Assembly (NCBI GenBank): GCA_944392655.1
Contig: CALXXL010000020.1
Location: 1 to 36,583, forward strand
DNA length: 36,583 nt
Direction: 5' to 3'
Source: an uncultured Victivallaceae bacterium
Lineage (GTDB): Bacteria; Verrucomicrobiota; Lentisphaeria; Victivallales; Victivallaceae
Shown here: piece after piece, positions 1-8,420 of the stretch
Layout: each line of letters opens with the position of its first letter
How positions within the stretch are numbered: the stretch's first letter is position 1
Position numbers and translations under genes: made by a program
The notes under the pieces: generated by a model
Database searches by the model: none
Told to the model about the DNA's origin: nothing
The model's input: only the letters and a program-made list of their open reading frames with translations

Positions 1-72
1 AACCCGTGTCGGGTTGCCGGTAATATCGCCTTGAAGGCGTGGTGCATACCACCGGCTTAGCCGGTGGTTTTG
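1..72. repeat. REP/IS200-like triple-hairpin repeat at left window edge
   Basis: Three short hairpins follow one another: AACCCG/CGGGTT (1-15), CGCC/GGCG (27-39) and a perfect 9-bp stem ACCACCGGC/GCCGGTGGT with a TTA loop (48-68) that runs into TTTT on the + strand. Segment 22-71 resembles the reverse complement of the last 64 bases of the window: both have TATCGCCTT, then CATACC, then a CCGGC/GCCGG hairpin, then a T run. Such hairpin units are typical of REP sequences or IS200/IS605 ends. No transposase is in the window, so the mobile-element link is inference. Confidence 0.55.
48..71 (+). terminator. Hairpin plus T-run, probable intrinsic terminator
   Basis: A perfect 9-bp GC-rich stem with a 3-base loop is followed by TTTT on the + strand. 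It lies just past the stop codon of the minus-strand gene ending at 74. The U-run favours termination of + strand transcription arriving from outside the window. On the minus strand the stem is present but lacks a good U-run. Confidence 0.5.
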
Positions 73-73
73 A

Positions 74-1786
74 TTATCGGTTGAGTTTATAAACAGAGAA
101 CCGCGGCCGGACAACTTCAAAGAAGTAGTTGATCCGGTAGCCGGGGCGGCTGAGCGGAATCAAATTTATGAGTTCAGGTTCTGCTTCAAATTCAGCTATG
201 AGCTGATGATTTTCCGTTGGCGGCGGCCGGTGAGCGGCAAAACAGCGCTGAGCAAGCGGTACCTGATCCCACTCAAATGAGCAGTCGATGTAATAGTCGG
301 CGTTCAGAGTCGCATCTCTGCCGTTCTCCAGTTCATTGCGCAAATCGTATTTCTCCGGATTGAGCATTACTGATCGGTAACTTACCGGATAACGGCGCAT
401 TCCGATGCTTGCTCCGGCCGGGATATTATCGTTTATCCACGTTGCTGCGGCAATACGGGTATCGGTTCCGGCGGCAATTTGATCATATGCTGCACTCCAG
501 AAAAAGAGCGATGCAATTACCGCAATTCCAGCGGCGGCAAGATATTTATTGCGCACCGCGGTCACGCCGAAAATCACACCCCACGCCGCCAGTGCCGGCA
601 AAAGATAGCTCTCTGAATTCGGCTGCCCCTGGGCGGTGACGATAAACAGTAAAATGATGAAATACGGCAGCGTCTTTATCGCATCCGGATAGTTTTGGAT
701 TTGTCTGATACTGCTCCACAACACCGCAAACAGTGCCGGAACCGCAAAGAAGAAGGCGAGAATCCAGCCGGAGTTGACAATCGCGTCAAATGAATACTGC
801 AATACCGCATCGCCCAGCAGCAGATACCATGGCTCGCTGCGCCCGACGCCGCTGCGCAGTCCCTGAAGGTCAAACCACCACAGGTTGAAGTCCAGGAAGA
901 GTGCCGGAGTGAGAATAAGAAAGGTAACGATCGCCGCAACTCCGGCGGAAAAAAGTTTCTTCCACGGCCGGAACCGGTCGGTTATCACCCATACAATCGG
1001 GATAACCGCCACCAGAACTCCGGTATATTTGGTCGCCGCCGCACAGCCAATGGCTATTCCGGTAAGAATATAGTCCCGCCATTTGCCGCGTTCAATCATA
1101 TTGATGGAAAAGCAGATTGCCAGCGTGCTCCAGAAGGCGACCGGCATATCCACTTTTACCGTTTTTCCCGCCAGTACTGTTATCGGGGCGAGGGCGAAGA
1201 AGAGTCCGGCAAAAATTCCCGCGGTTCTGCCCGACAATCTTGCCGCGGCAAAATATACGAGCAGTGCAGTTGCCGCGGTGTACAGAACCACCCACCACCG
1301 TCCTGCCAGATAAAATGGAGCGAACTCATCCGGATTGAGCAGATAATACTCCGGCTGTTGCGGATTGAGCGCTCCCAGCATATAGCCGATGCCCAGAGGC
1401 GGCGCCATCTGGTAGAAGTAGAAGTTGCCGTAGGCGTAAGAGCCGGGCAGAATCGTGCGGTCGCGATACATGCGGGCGAGTACTTTAAAGGTATGAAACT
1501 CGTCCGGGTTATACGACCGCACCATATCGAGATAAGGCGAATATCTGGCCAGTTCACCGAAATTATCCAGCGTGTCCCGTTCCAGGAATTCGGATCGTTC
1601 TCCGCCGCCTTTGGCGATGAATCCGGCCAGCTCCTGAGATTTCTCTTCCAGTTCCGCACGGTTGGGGAAGATACTCTCCAACCGTTGCGATGAAGGCAGC
1701 CCGAGTGTTATTCCCCATCCGGTTACCGCAATCGATACGATGGCGACCAGTAGAGGCGGCAGAATTACACGGAATGCTCCCTTCAT
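74..1786 (-). CDS. GT39/PMT-like integral membrane glycosyltransferase
   Basis: A 570-residue multi-pass membrane protein of the GT-C (ArnT/PMT, glycosyltransferase 39) type. These enzymes move a sugar from a polyprenyl-phosphate donor onto lipid or protein acceptors on the outer face of the inner membrane. The N-terminal hydrophobic helix (about 7-30) is followed by a large first loop with an acidic pair in YNPDE (92-96), where GT-C enzymes keep catalytic acidic residues. A second acidic site, KVDMP (211-215), follows. About ten hydrophobic segments lie between 160 and 440, and a soluble C-terminal part follows. It starts 10 bases after the GH20 gene stop, so the two are probably co-transcribed. 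The acceptor cannot be told from sequence. Confidence 0.72.
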   Translation of the reverse strand: MKGAFRVILPPLLVAIVSIAVTGWGITLGLPSSQRLESIFPNRAELEEKSQELAGFIAKGGGERSEFLERDTLDNFGELARYSPYLDMVRSYNPDEFHTFKVLARMYRDRTILPGSYAYGNFYFYQMAPPLGIGYMLGALNPQQPEYYLLNPDEFAPFYLAGRWWVVLYTAATALLVYFAAARLSGRTAGIFAGLFFALAPITVLAGKTVKVDMPVAFWSTLAICFSINMIERGKWRDYILTGIAIGCAAATKYTGVLVAVIPIVWVITDRFRPWKKLFSAGVAAIVTFLILTPALFLDFNLWWFDLQGLRSGVGRSEPWYLLLGDAVLQYSFDAIVNSGWILAFFFAVPALFAVLWSSIRQIQNYPDAIKTLPYFIILLFIVTAQGQPNSESYLLPALAAWGVIFGVTAVRNKYLAAAGIAVIASLFFWSAAYDQIAAGTDTRIAAATWINDNIPAGASIGMRRYPVSYRSVMLNPEKYDLRNELENGRDATLNADYYIDCSFEWDQVPLAQRCFAAHRPPPTENHQLIAEFEAEPELINLIPLSRPGYRINYFFEVVRPRFSVYKLNR

Positions 1787-1796
1787 AACAATATAA

Positions 1797-4526
1797 CTAC
1801 TCTTCCATGCTTAAGCCGAACCAGTAGATCGGCAGATTGCTTTCGTTGCCTTTCAGCTCAATGGTGGCGATCTCTTTTTCCGGATGCGGATTTTCCCAGG
1901 TGAGGTACCACATGCGGAAGATATTGCCGTCATTTTCCCATTCATATGCGCGGAGGGGAGCGACGTCGAAGTTGATTTCGCCATTGAGCGCATTGATATT
2001 CCGGCCGTAGATGATCGGAGCTTCCGCCTTTTCGCCGTCGCTGTAGGTGATAATATAGCTTCCGACCGGCGTATCCGGCTTCAGCATACCGTTGATGGTG
2101 GTATGCAGGAAGTGGAGTTTTTCCGCTTTCAAGTTGAACGGAATGGCGACTTCAGCCGGGAATTCCGGTGCGGTGCGCGATTTTACAGTTATCGCGGCCG
2201 GCCAGCCGTTGCGTTCAGCGATCCTGAACTCCATGCCGCCGGCGGTGAGAACCGGAGTCGGCAGTTCTTCGAGTCCGTAGGTTGTGCCGCTCATAAATAC
2301 ATTTTTCGCCGGGTCAATTATCACATTGGCAAACGGGGCGAGGTTGATCACCCGTCCGGATGCGGGAGTGAGTTTACGGGTCGGTTCCATCAGGTCGCAA
2401 TAGAGTTCGGCGGAGTTGACTGCGCCGAGCGGAAGATCGCTGTTCCAGGTGGATACAGCCAGCTGAGCGTATGGATGGATCTGCATAAAGTGCTTGCGAA
2501 CCGCCACCGCATTGCCGTTGTAACCGGTCCAGGTAGTGGAGAGCATACCGTGCAGTTTGCCCTTGCCGTATTGGGCCATGTTGACGATATTGGCCAGATC
2601 GTACCAGGTTGCGCCGATAATATTGTGGAATCCCTCGCTGTAAACCTTGTCGATATCGGTGAACGGGAATCCGGAGGAGTAGCGCCAGAAGACGATATAG
2701 ATATCTTTCGGCAGGTCTTTGCGGATCTCCGCCAGATTGCGCGGCGGTCCGCCGACGCCGTTTTCCGGACACTCTTCCTCGGTCACCAGCATATCATGCC
2801 ACATCATCATTTTGAGATTGTTCTTTTTGGCGAAATCGTAGTAGTGCATTACGTCGTCAAAGAAGACCTTTTTGGCGCCGCGTTCCTTGTTTTCCGGCTG
2901 GAACGGCCATTCGGTGGCGGCGTTGAATACTTCATCGTGTCCGATATGCAGATAGGTGGGATTAAATACGTCGATAATCTCTTCCAGCACGCTGTCCATC
3001 AAGGGATAAACGTCCGGATGATAGGGATTGTAGGCGAAGAGATGGTCGGGATTTTCCGAAAGTTCAACATTCTGTCCGTTGGCGAAGAGCCATTCGCAGT
3101 GTCCCAGAGTCTGGAACAGCGGAGTGAACTCCATAAAGTTGTCTTCGGCGATTTTGCGCAATTCGGCCACCTGTTCTTTGTTCATGGCCCACTGCTGGTG
3201 GAGTGGTTTGGTTGCGTCCCATTTCACATACTGGCACTCTACCACCAGGTTGTTGATCTTCAACGGGGCGAAAAGGTTTTCGATCATCGCGCCGGAGACC
3301 TCCACGGAATCCTTGTCCAGCAGCAGGTGGATACCGCGGTATTCGTAGTCGGGATAGTCTACTACTTCAACCGGTTCAATTATGCCGTCATCCGCCATCA
3401 TGCGCAGGGTATGCAGAGCGTAGAATGCGCCGCGGGCGGTATGGGATTTTATGGTGATTTCCGCATTATTTACAGTGATGGAGTATGCGTCCTCCGCTTC
3501 AGGGAGATTGTTGTCTTTGCCGATTTCAACATTGATTACCGGGTTGCGTCCGGCGGGAGTGGATGCGGTTATATCGATCTGTTCGAACTTTCCGCCCAGA
3601 ATCCGTTCCGCCGCACGTGACAGCCGGTCAAAATCGGCTGACTTGGCGTCGAGTCCGTTAAGCACCACATTGATTGCCGGGCCGCAGACAAAAGAAGCGC
3701 CTGGCAGAGTTTTCACTTCGCGCGGAGCCGGAACCTTGGAGTAATCCGCCTTGGGTGGAACAAAGAGGTTGCGGACCTGAATCGTCTCGAGCTGAGCGTT
3801 TTCGACCGGTGCAACCGGAGTAATGCGTTCAAATTCCCGTTCATCAAAGACGACTTCAATAGTGCATTTTACCGGGGCATCCACAGTGGCCGGCCAGCGG
3901 GCGCCGATTTCAAATCCGCATATTGGATTGTAGGGGCTGTTGGCGCGGCGGTCAATCAGGGTGAGGGCGGGACCTTCGACTGATTTCACCGTAAGTTTGC
4001 CGTAATATGAGGTAAATGTGATCGATTTAAACTCTTTGCACAGGTCGATAACTTCACCGGCTTTTTCAAGTTTTTCCGAAATTTTACTCTTTACAGTTTT
4101 GCCGTCTGCCATCACCGCCTCATATTCCGCTCCGGCGAGCAGATAATCCGGGATCATCAGCGCCTGGAAGAACATATTGGTGGGCAGATCCTGTTTAAGA
4201 ACTGCATCAATATTGATTACCGCGGTATTGCCGCTGGTGGTGCATGAGAACTCTTTCAGTTCAAATTCGTCGATGCTGTTGCCGCCGGTCTGACGCGAGA
4301 GAACCTTATTTCCTTCGCGGATCACCTCTATCGGCTGTTTCTTATTAAAGCGCTCACCGCGCCACGGCGGAATAACCGCCACCAGTTCCGACATTACTGA
4401 AACATCGACATTTTCACCTTTGATAGACATACTGTTGGTCTGAGGGGAAATATCGCTTTTCAGCTCTCCGGCGTAAAGCGATGCTCCTGCCATTGCCGCA
4501 AACAGGCAGAATAACGTTTTTCGCAT
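1797..4526 (-). CDS. Secreted GH20-like beta-N-acetylhexosaminidase
   Basis: A 909-residue exported protein. Residues 1-19 form a signal peptide ending in SLYA, so it acts in the periplasm or outside the cell. Residues 20-270 are an extra domain I do not recognise. Residues 275-390 look like the GH20 accessory alpha/beta domain. The TIM-barrel region is about 395-700 and contains HIGHDEV (527-533), with the Asp531-Glu532 pair that serves as assisting residue and acid/base in retaining GH20 enzymes acting through the substrate N-acetyl group. The tail (740-909) appears to be a beta-rich domain. It is much longer than simple bacterial hexosaminidases. Shine-Dalgarno AAGGAG precedes the ATG. Removal of terminal GlcNAc or GalNAc is the likely activity. 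Linkage specificity is unknown. Confidence 0.8.
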   Translation of the reverse strand: MRKTLFCLFAAMAGASLYAGELKSDISPQTNSMSIKGENVDVSVMSELVAVIPPWRGERFNKKQPIEVIREGNKVLSRQTGGNSIDEFELKEFSCTTSGNTAVINIDAVLKQDLPTNMFFQALMIPDYLLAGAEYEAVMADGKTVKSKISEKLEKAGEVIDLCKEFKSITFTSYYGKLTVKSVEGPALTLIDRRANSPYNPICGFEIGARWPATVDAPVKCTIEVVFDEREFERITPVAPVENAQLETIQVRNLFVPPKADYSKVPAPREVKTLPGASFVCGPAINVVLNGLDAKSADFDRLSRAAERILGGKFEQIDITASTPAGRNPVINVEIGKDNNLPEAEDAYSITVNNAEITIKSHTARGAFYALHTLRMMADDGIIEPVEVVDYPDYEYRGIHLLLDKDSVEVSGAMIENLFAPLKINNLVVECQYVKWDATKPLHQQWAMNKEQVAELRKIAEDNFMEFTPLFQTLGHCEWLFANGQNVELSENPDHLFAYNPYHPDVYPLMDSVLEEIIDVFNPTYLHIGHDEVFNAATEWPFQPENKERGAKKVFFDDVMHYYDFAKKNNLKMMMWHDMLVTEEECPENGVGGPPRNLAEIRKDLPKDIYIVFWRYSSGFPFTDIDKVYSEGFHNIIGATWYDLANIVNMAQYGKGKLHGMLSTTWTGYNGNAVAVRKHFMQIHPYAQLAVSTWNSDLPLGAVNSAELYCDLMEPTRKLTPASGRVINLAPFANVIIDPAKNVFMSGTTYGLEELPTPVLTAGGMEFRIAERNGWPAAITVKSRTAPEFPAEVAIPFNLKAEKLHFLHTTINGMLKPDTPVGSYIITYSDGEKAEAPIIYGRNINALNGEINFDVAPLRAYEWENDGNIFRMWYLTWENPHPEKEIATIELKGNESNLPIYWFGLSMEE

Positions 4527-4578
4527 AATACGTCTCCTTTTTATATTATTAATTGATTAAGCGAATACATTCACACCT

Positions 4579-4606
4579 ATAATAATCATGAATAGTTTTT
4601 TTTCAA
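4579..4606 (-). promoter_or_regulatory. Promoter for the GH20 gene
   Basis: On the minus strand, -35 TTGAAA (4606-4601) and -10 TATTAT (4584-4579) are 16 bases apart, about 55 bases upstream of the GH20 start. The -35 lies in one arm of an inverted repeat whose other arm holds the -35 of the divergent promoter. Confidence 0.5.
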
Positions 4607-4623
4607 GCCTGATTGAAAAAAAA
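4595..4623. repeat. Inverted repeat at centre of divergent promoters
   Basis: Eight T then CAA, a GCCTGA spacer, then TTG and eight A: a perfect 11-bp inverted repeat. It carries a TTGAAA hexamer facing outward on each side. It could be a shared operator or just back-to-back -35 elements with A-tracts. Confidence 0.5.
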
Positions 4624-4640
4624 GCTATCTCAACTATCTT
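4613..4640 (+). promoter_or_regulatory. Promoter for the glycan operon
   Basis: -35 TTGAAA (4613-4618) and -10 TATCTT (4635-4640) with a 16-base spacer, about 30 bases upstream of the ATG at 4673. It mirrors the minus-strand promoter on the other arm of the inverted repeat. Confidence 0.45.
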
Positions 4641-4672
4641 AAAATTAAAACCTGATATTACAGGGAGCAGTA

Positions 4673-5425
4673 ATGAATTTTTTGCATAATTTTAAAACCG
4701 GTTTTTGCTGTGCGCTTAGAGGGGTGGCGGAGTTCTACCGCCGTCCGGAATATCTGGTCTACATGATTGTGCCTTTAATTCTGCTGTTGGCGCTTTACGG
4801 AATTGCGGTATGGGGGGCGCGTGAACTCTACTTATGGAGCAGCGGATTTCTGCCTGAGCCGCAGGATTGGTATGATGGGTGGCGCTGGCTTGCGGTACTC
4901 ATCCGGTGGATCTGGGGTATAACAATTTTCATAACGTCGGCGGTTTTGATGGGGATTTGCGCCAATTCGCTTTTTGAGGCGTTTGGAGCGGTATTATTCG
5001 ACTCGATGGTGGCAAAATTTGAATTGGAAAAATACGGCCGTCCGGCGGAAAGGGGCAATTTTTCCACAGAGTTCGAACTTGCTTGCGTGGCGGCGGGGTT
5101 TGCGTTGGTTACTCTTGCAATCGGATTTTTTGCCTGGCTGATCGGTCTTTTCATTCCGTTTTGCGGGTGGTTGCTGCCGAGTGTAGCGACCTGCCGCAGA
5201 ATAGGCTGTTCCTACTTATGGAGTTCGGTGCTCACCCATAATGCGCTTGACCGGCGGGATGAGCTTTTTGAGGCGGACAATTGGCTGGTTGCGGGTTTCG
5301 GCATGGCGTGCGTAATAATGCTCGCTATTCCGGTTCTGGCGATTATTTTTATCCCCGGCATGGTTTTGGGCGGCGCCATTGTTTACAATGAACACCTTGA
5401 TACTGTACTGGAGGATGTCGGGTGA
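4673..5425 (+). CDS. EI24/CysZ-like integral membrane protein
   Basis: A 250-residue membrane protein with hydrophobic segments near 28-48, 72-98, 135-165 and 207-235. The stretch around 155-195 (IPFCGWLLPSVATCRR, then SYLWSS...ALDRRDE) matches the EI24 (etoposide-induced 2.4) family, which includes the CysZ sulfate permease. In that family a pore-lining loop is followed by an ALDRRG-like sequence. It heads a run of glycan genes and overlaps the next gene by 4 bases, so it is translationally coupled to it. Shine-Dalgarno GGGAG sits 8 bases before the ATG. Sulfate or other anion transport is possible, but nothing nearby points to sulfur metabolism, so the substrate is left open. Confidence 0.65.
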   Translation: MNFLHNFKTGFCCALRGVAEFYRRPEYLVYMIVPLILLLALYGIAVWGARELYLWSSGFLPEPQDWYDGWRWLAVLIRWIWGITIFITSAVLMGICANSLFEAFGAVLFDSMVAKFELEKYGRPAERGNFSTEFELACVAAGFALVTLAIGFFAWLIGLFIPFCGWLLPSVATCRRIGCSYLWSSVLTHNALDRRDELFEADNWLVAGFGMACVIMLAIPVLAIIFIPGMVLGGAIVYNEHLDTVLEDVG

Positions 5426-6318
5426 AATACGCTCCTATGGTTTTATTTGCCTATAAACGGCCTGATCATATCAGGCGGTGTGTGGAGTCGCTTTTGCGTA
5501 ATCCGGAGGCCGCGGAGTGCAGACTTACCGTCTATTCGGATGCTCCGGCGGCAGAGGCGGATATTCCTCTGGTTTCGGAGGTGCGGAAATATCTGCACAC
5601 GATTTCCGGTTTTGCCTGTGTGGATATTGTTGAACAGGAATATCACCGCGGTCTGGCAGGTTCGGTAATCTGTGGAATTGACCGGGCATTGGCGGAGAGC
5701 GACCGGGTGGTGGTGCTGGAGGATGATCTTGAAGTATCGCCGTATTTTCTGCGTTATATGTTTGAAGCGTTGGAACTCTATCAGGATGATCCGCAGGTTA
5801 TGGAGATACACGGATTCACGCCGGTTGACGGTACGGTTTGCGGGGAGACAATGTTTCTGCGCGGAGCGGATTGCTGGGGGTGGGGAACATGGCGCCGTGC
5901 CTGGCATAATTTTGAACCGGACAGCTTGAAACTGCTCGCCCGTTTCAACCGCCGCAGCCGCCGTGAGTTTGATCTTGACGGTGCATTTCCGTATTACCGG
6001 ATGCTGGAAAATCAGGCGTTGGGGAGGATCGACTCCTGGGCGGTGCGGTGGCACGCTTCGGCGTTTCTGGCCGGGGGGCTGACGCTCTATCCGGCCAGAT
6101 CCCTGGTGCGCAACACCGGATTTGACGGTACGGGCACCCACCGCGGTTCGAACTGGGAGGGCAGGGCGGATCTTGCGGCGGAACCGGTTGAGGTTGTCCG
6201 GATTCCCATTGCGGAGTCGGAGTGCTTTAAAAATCTGATGATAAAATATTATCGCCGCAAGCGCGGCAATATGGCATTGCGATTGATGCGGCGGATTTTT
6301 CATATTTTATTTGGCTGA
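5422..6318 (+). CDS. GT-A fold glycosyltransferase (GNT-I/GT2-like)
   Basis: A 298-residue soluble transferase with an N-terminal nucleotide-sugar domain (PMVLFAYKRPDHIRRCVESL, 5-24). VVVLEDDLEVSPYF (96-109) holds the E/D-D-D metal and nucleotide site. GWGTWRRAW (153-161) is a motif seen in GNT-I-like bacterial transferases. It starts with GTG at 5422, overlapping the previous stop as GTGA, with GGAGG 7 bases upstream. It probably adds a sugar during assembly of a surface polysaccharide or lipopolysaccharide, judging by the transferases and aminotransferase that follow. Donor and acceptor cannot be read from sequence. Confidence 0.75.
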   Translation: MKYAPMVLFAYKRPDHIRRCVESLLRNPEAAECRLTVYSDAPAAEADIPLVSEVRKYLHTISGFACVDIVEQEYHRGLAGSVICGIDRALAESDRVVVLEDDLEVSPYFLRYMFEALELYQDDPQVMEIHGFTPVDGTVCGETMFLRGADCWGWGTWRRAWHNFEPDSLKLLARFNRRSRREFDLDGAFPYYRMLENQALGRIDSWAVRWHASAFLAGGLTLYPARSLVRNTGFDGTGTHRGSNWEGRADLAAEPVEVVRIPIAESECFKNLMIKYYRRKRGNMALRLMRRIFHILFG

Positions 6319-6366
6319 GCAGAATAGCGGTGTATATTAGATGAAAACATTTTGAGGAGTGCTATT

Positions 6367-7473
6367 TTGATCGTTAAACAGTGTTCGCCTCTGGCGGGTT
6401 ATTTGGAACTGAAATCCGGGATCGATTCGGCGGTTATGCGGGTACTTTCCGGCGGCGCTTATATTCTCGGACGCGAGGTGGCGGCTTTTGAAGAGGAGTT
6501 TGCCGCGTGGAATGGCAGCGGTTTTGCGGTTGGCTGTGCGTCGGGTACCGATGCGCTGGAACTGATTCTGCGTGCGCTGCATCTGCCGGAAAAATCGCTG
6601 GTGCTGACTTCTGCCAATACGGCGGCGGCGACGGCAGCGGCGGTGATGCGTGCCGGATGCCGGGTATGTTTTGCGGAGGTGGACGGCCGTTCAATGAATC
6701 TTACACCGGAGAGTGTGCGTGAGGCGCTGAGCCGTGCCGGCGGCCGGGTGAAAGCGGTTATTGCGGTGCATCTGTTCGGTAATCCGGCTCCGGCGGATGA
6801 GCTGGCGGAGGTGTGTGCCGGATTCGGCGTTCCGCTGATCGAGGATTGTGCGCAGGCGACCGGGGCGCGGCTCGGGGGAAGAAAGGTTGGCAACTTCGGG
6901 ATTGCCGGAGCGTTCAGTTTTTACCCGACCAAGAATCTCGGGGCATTTGGCGATGGCGGACTGGTGACGGTAAATGATCCGGCTTTAGCGGAGGAGTTGA
7001 AGCTCATGCGGCAGTACGGCTGGAAGGTGCGCTACGAGAGCAGTTGCAACGGTATCAACTCCCGGCTGGATGAGCTTCAGGCGGCGATACTGCGGGTGAA
7101 GCTGCCACATCTGGATGCGGCCAATCTGCGCCGGATTGAACTTGCCGGGCGGTATTATGAAAAATTGAGCGGCTGTTCCGGAATAGTCCTGCCATGTAAA
7201 GCTGATAATGCGGAACATGTCTATCATCAGTTTGTAATTCAGTGTGCCGGGCGGGATGAGAAGGTGGCTTGCCTGGCGGAGAGTGGAATTGCCACCATGG
7301 TGCATTATCCGGTGCCGCTGCACCGTCAGAAGGCATATATTTCGGCGCCGCGTCTGACCTCGCTTGAAATTACGGAAAAGGTGACGGCGGAAATTATCAG
7401 TCTGCCAATCTACCCGGAACTGCCGCCTGAAGCGGTTGACTATGTGTCGGAAACGTTGTCGAAGCTGTTATGA
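6367..7473 (+). CDS. DegT/DnrJ/EryC1/StrS sugar aminotransferase
   Basis: A PLP-dependent aminotransferase of the DegT family, about 368 residues. It converts a keto-sugar nucleotide to an amino sugar, usually with glutamate as amino donor. Visible sites are GCASGTDALEL (56-66, cofactor phosphate), EDCAQATGA (159-167, Asp contacting the pyridine nitrogen) and FSFYPTKNLGAFGDGG (183-198), where Lys189 forms the PLP aldimine. I chose the TTG at 6367 because GAGGAG (6354-6359) sits 7 bases before it. The TTG at 6352 would have no ribosome site and would add five residues. It overlaps the next gene by 4 bases. An amino sugar such as QuiNAc, FucNAc or Qui3N is therefore likely in the glycan made here. 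Confidence 0.85.
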   Translation: MIVKQCSPLAGYLELKSGIDSAVMRVLSGGAYILGREVAAFEEEFAAWNGSGFAVGCASGTDALELILRALHLPEKSLVLTSANTAAATAAAVMRAGCRVCFAEVDGRSMNLTPESVREALSRAGGRVKAVIAVHLFGNPAPADELAEVCAGFGVPLIEDCAQATGARLGGRKVGNFGIAGAFSFYPTKNLGAFGDGGLVTVNDPALAEELKLMRQYGWKVRYESSCNGINSRLDELQAAILRVKLPHLDAANLRRIELAGRYYEKLSGCSGIVLPCKADNAEHVYHQFVIQCAGRDEKVACLAESGIATMVHYPVPLHRQKAYISAPRLTSLEITEKVTAEIISLPIYPELPPEAVDYVSETLSKLL

Positions 7474-8420
7474 AGTACCATTTTTTCAGCTGTTTTGACC
7501 GTAATTACGCCGTGACCGGACTTACCCTGTACCGGTCGTTGAAGGCGTTGCAGCTTGACTTTGAATTTTACGTCTGCGCACTGGATAGAGAGTGTTACGA
7601 TATTATTGCCTGCCTGGCGGAGCGCGGGGAGCGGCTGATTCCGGTTGACTTGGCGGAGGTGGAGCGATTTGACCCGGAGTTTGCCGGCTGTCGTGCCGGT
7701 CGTTCGCGGGCAGAGTATATTTTTACACTGAGTCCGGTGCTGCCGGGCTATCTCTTTCACGCCTTTCCCGGGGTGGATATGTTCACTTATCTGGATGCGG
7801 ATCTCTTCTTTTACCGTGATCCGGAGGAGATCTTCCGGGAGTTTGAAGCGGCGCATGGAAATGCGTTGATAGTTGAACACGGATTTCCTGAGCGTTTGAA
7901 ATGGCGGGAAAGACTGTTCGGCCGATTCAATGTGGAATTTCAAATTTACCGGCGCGGCGGAGCGGAGGCGATTTTAGCCGACTGGCGCAGCAAATGTCTT
8001 GAGTGGTGTTTCGACCGGGCGGACAATGGCCGTTTTGCCGACCAGAAATATCTTGATGCCTGGCCGGAAGAGTTTACCGGCGTTGTAATTACCGGTAACT
8101 CCGGAGCCGGAGTTGCGCCGTGGAACTGGCCGGAGCGTGATTTGAATAAGATGATATTTTTCCACTTTCAGGGATTTAACTTTCTGTCATCGCACTGGGC
8201 GTCTACCAACTGTGGCAGTTACGGCAACCGGCACAATAAGGCGATAGCGCAGCTCTACCGTGGTTATGCCGGAGAGTTGAAAGAGAGTGCCGGATGGCTG
8301 AAATCGCTTCTGCCGGGCGGACAATTCTCAGCCGTCAAGCGCGAGCCCCGCATCAACAGCGGAAAAATACGGAAGATAATCTCTGCGGCAGTGCACCATA
8401 ATTTGCTTTACATACCATGA
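7470..8420 (+). CDS. GT8-like nucleotide-sugar transferase
   Basis: A 316-residue soluble protein with a GT-A nucleotide-diphospho-sugar fold. The N-terminus (HFFSCFDRNYAVTGLTLYRS, 4-23) resembles family 8 transferases, where a strand leads to a loop that binds the nucleotide. TYLDADLFFY (106-115) carries the DXD metal site (109-111), also as in GT8. The later region has conserved-looking HFQGFNF and SHWAS. ATGA overlap with the aminotransferase upstream and with the GT2 gene downstream indicates coupled translation. It acts in the same glycan pathway. The sugar transferred is unknown. Confidence 0.65.
   Translation: MKYHFFSCFDRNYAVTGLTLYRSLKALQLDFEFYVCALDRECYDIIACLAERGERLIPVDLAEVERFDPEFAGCRAGRSRAEYIFTLSPVLPGYLFHAFPGVDMFTYLDADLFFYRDPEEIFREFEAAHGNALIVEHGFPERLKWRERLFGRFNVEFQIYRRGGAEAILADWRSKCLEWCFDRADNGRFADQKYLDAWPEEFTGVVITGNSGAGVAPWNWPERDLNKMIFFHFQGFNFLSSHWASTNCGSYGNRHNKAIAQLYRGYAGELKESAGWLKSLLPGGQFSAVKREPRINSGKIRKIISAAVHHNLLYIP

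Noticed and set aside
1884-3620. Long open frame (578 codons) on the + strand
   Set aside because: It is fully antisense to the GH20 gene, which has a signal peptide, catalytic motif and ribosome site. The frame has no ribosome site and no recognisable domain; it arises from codon bias in the real gene.
5443-6303. 286-codon open frame on the minus strand
   Set aside because: Antisense to a clear GT-A transferase; no start signal or domain.
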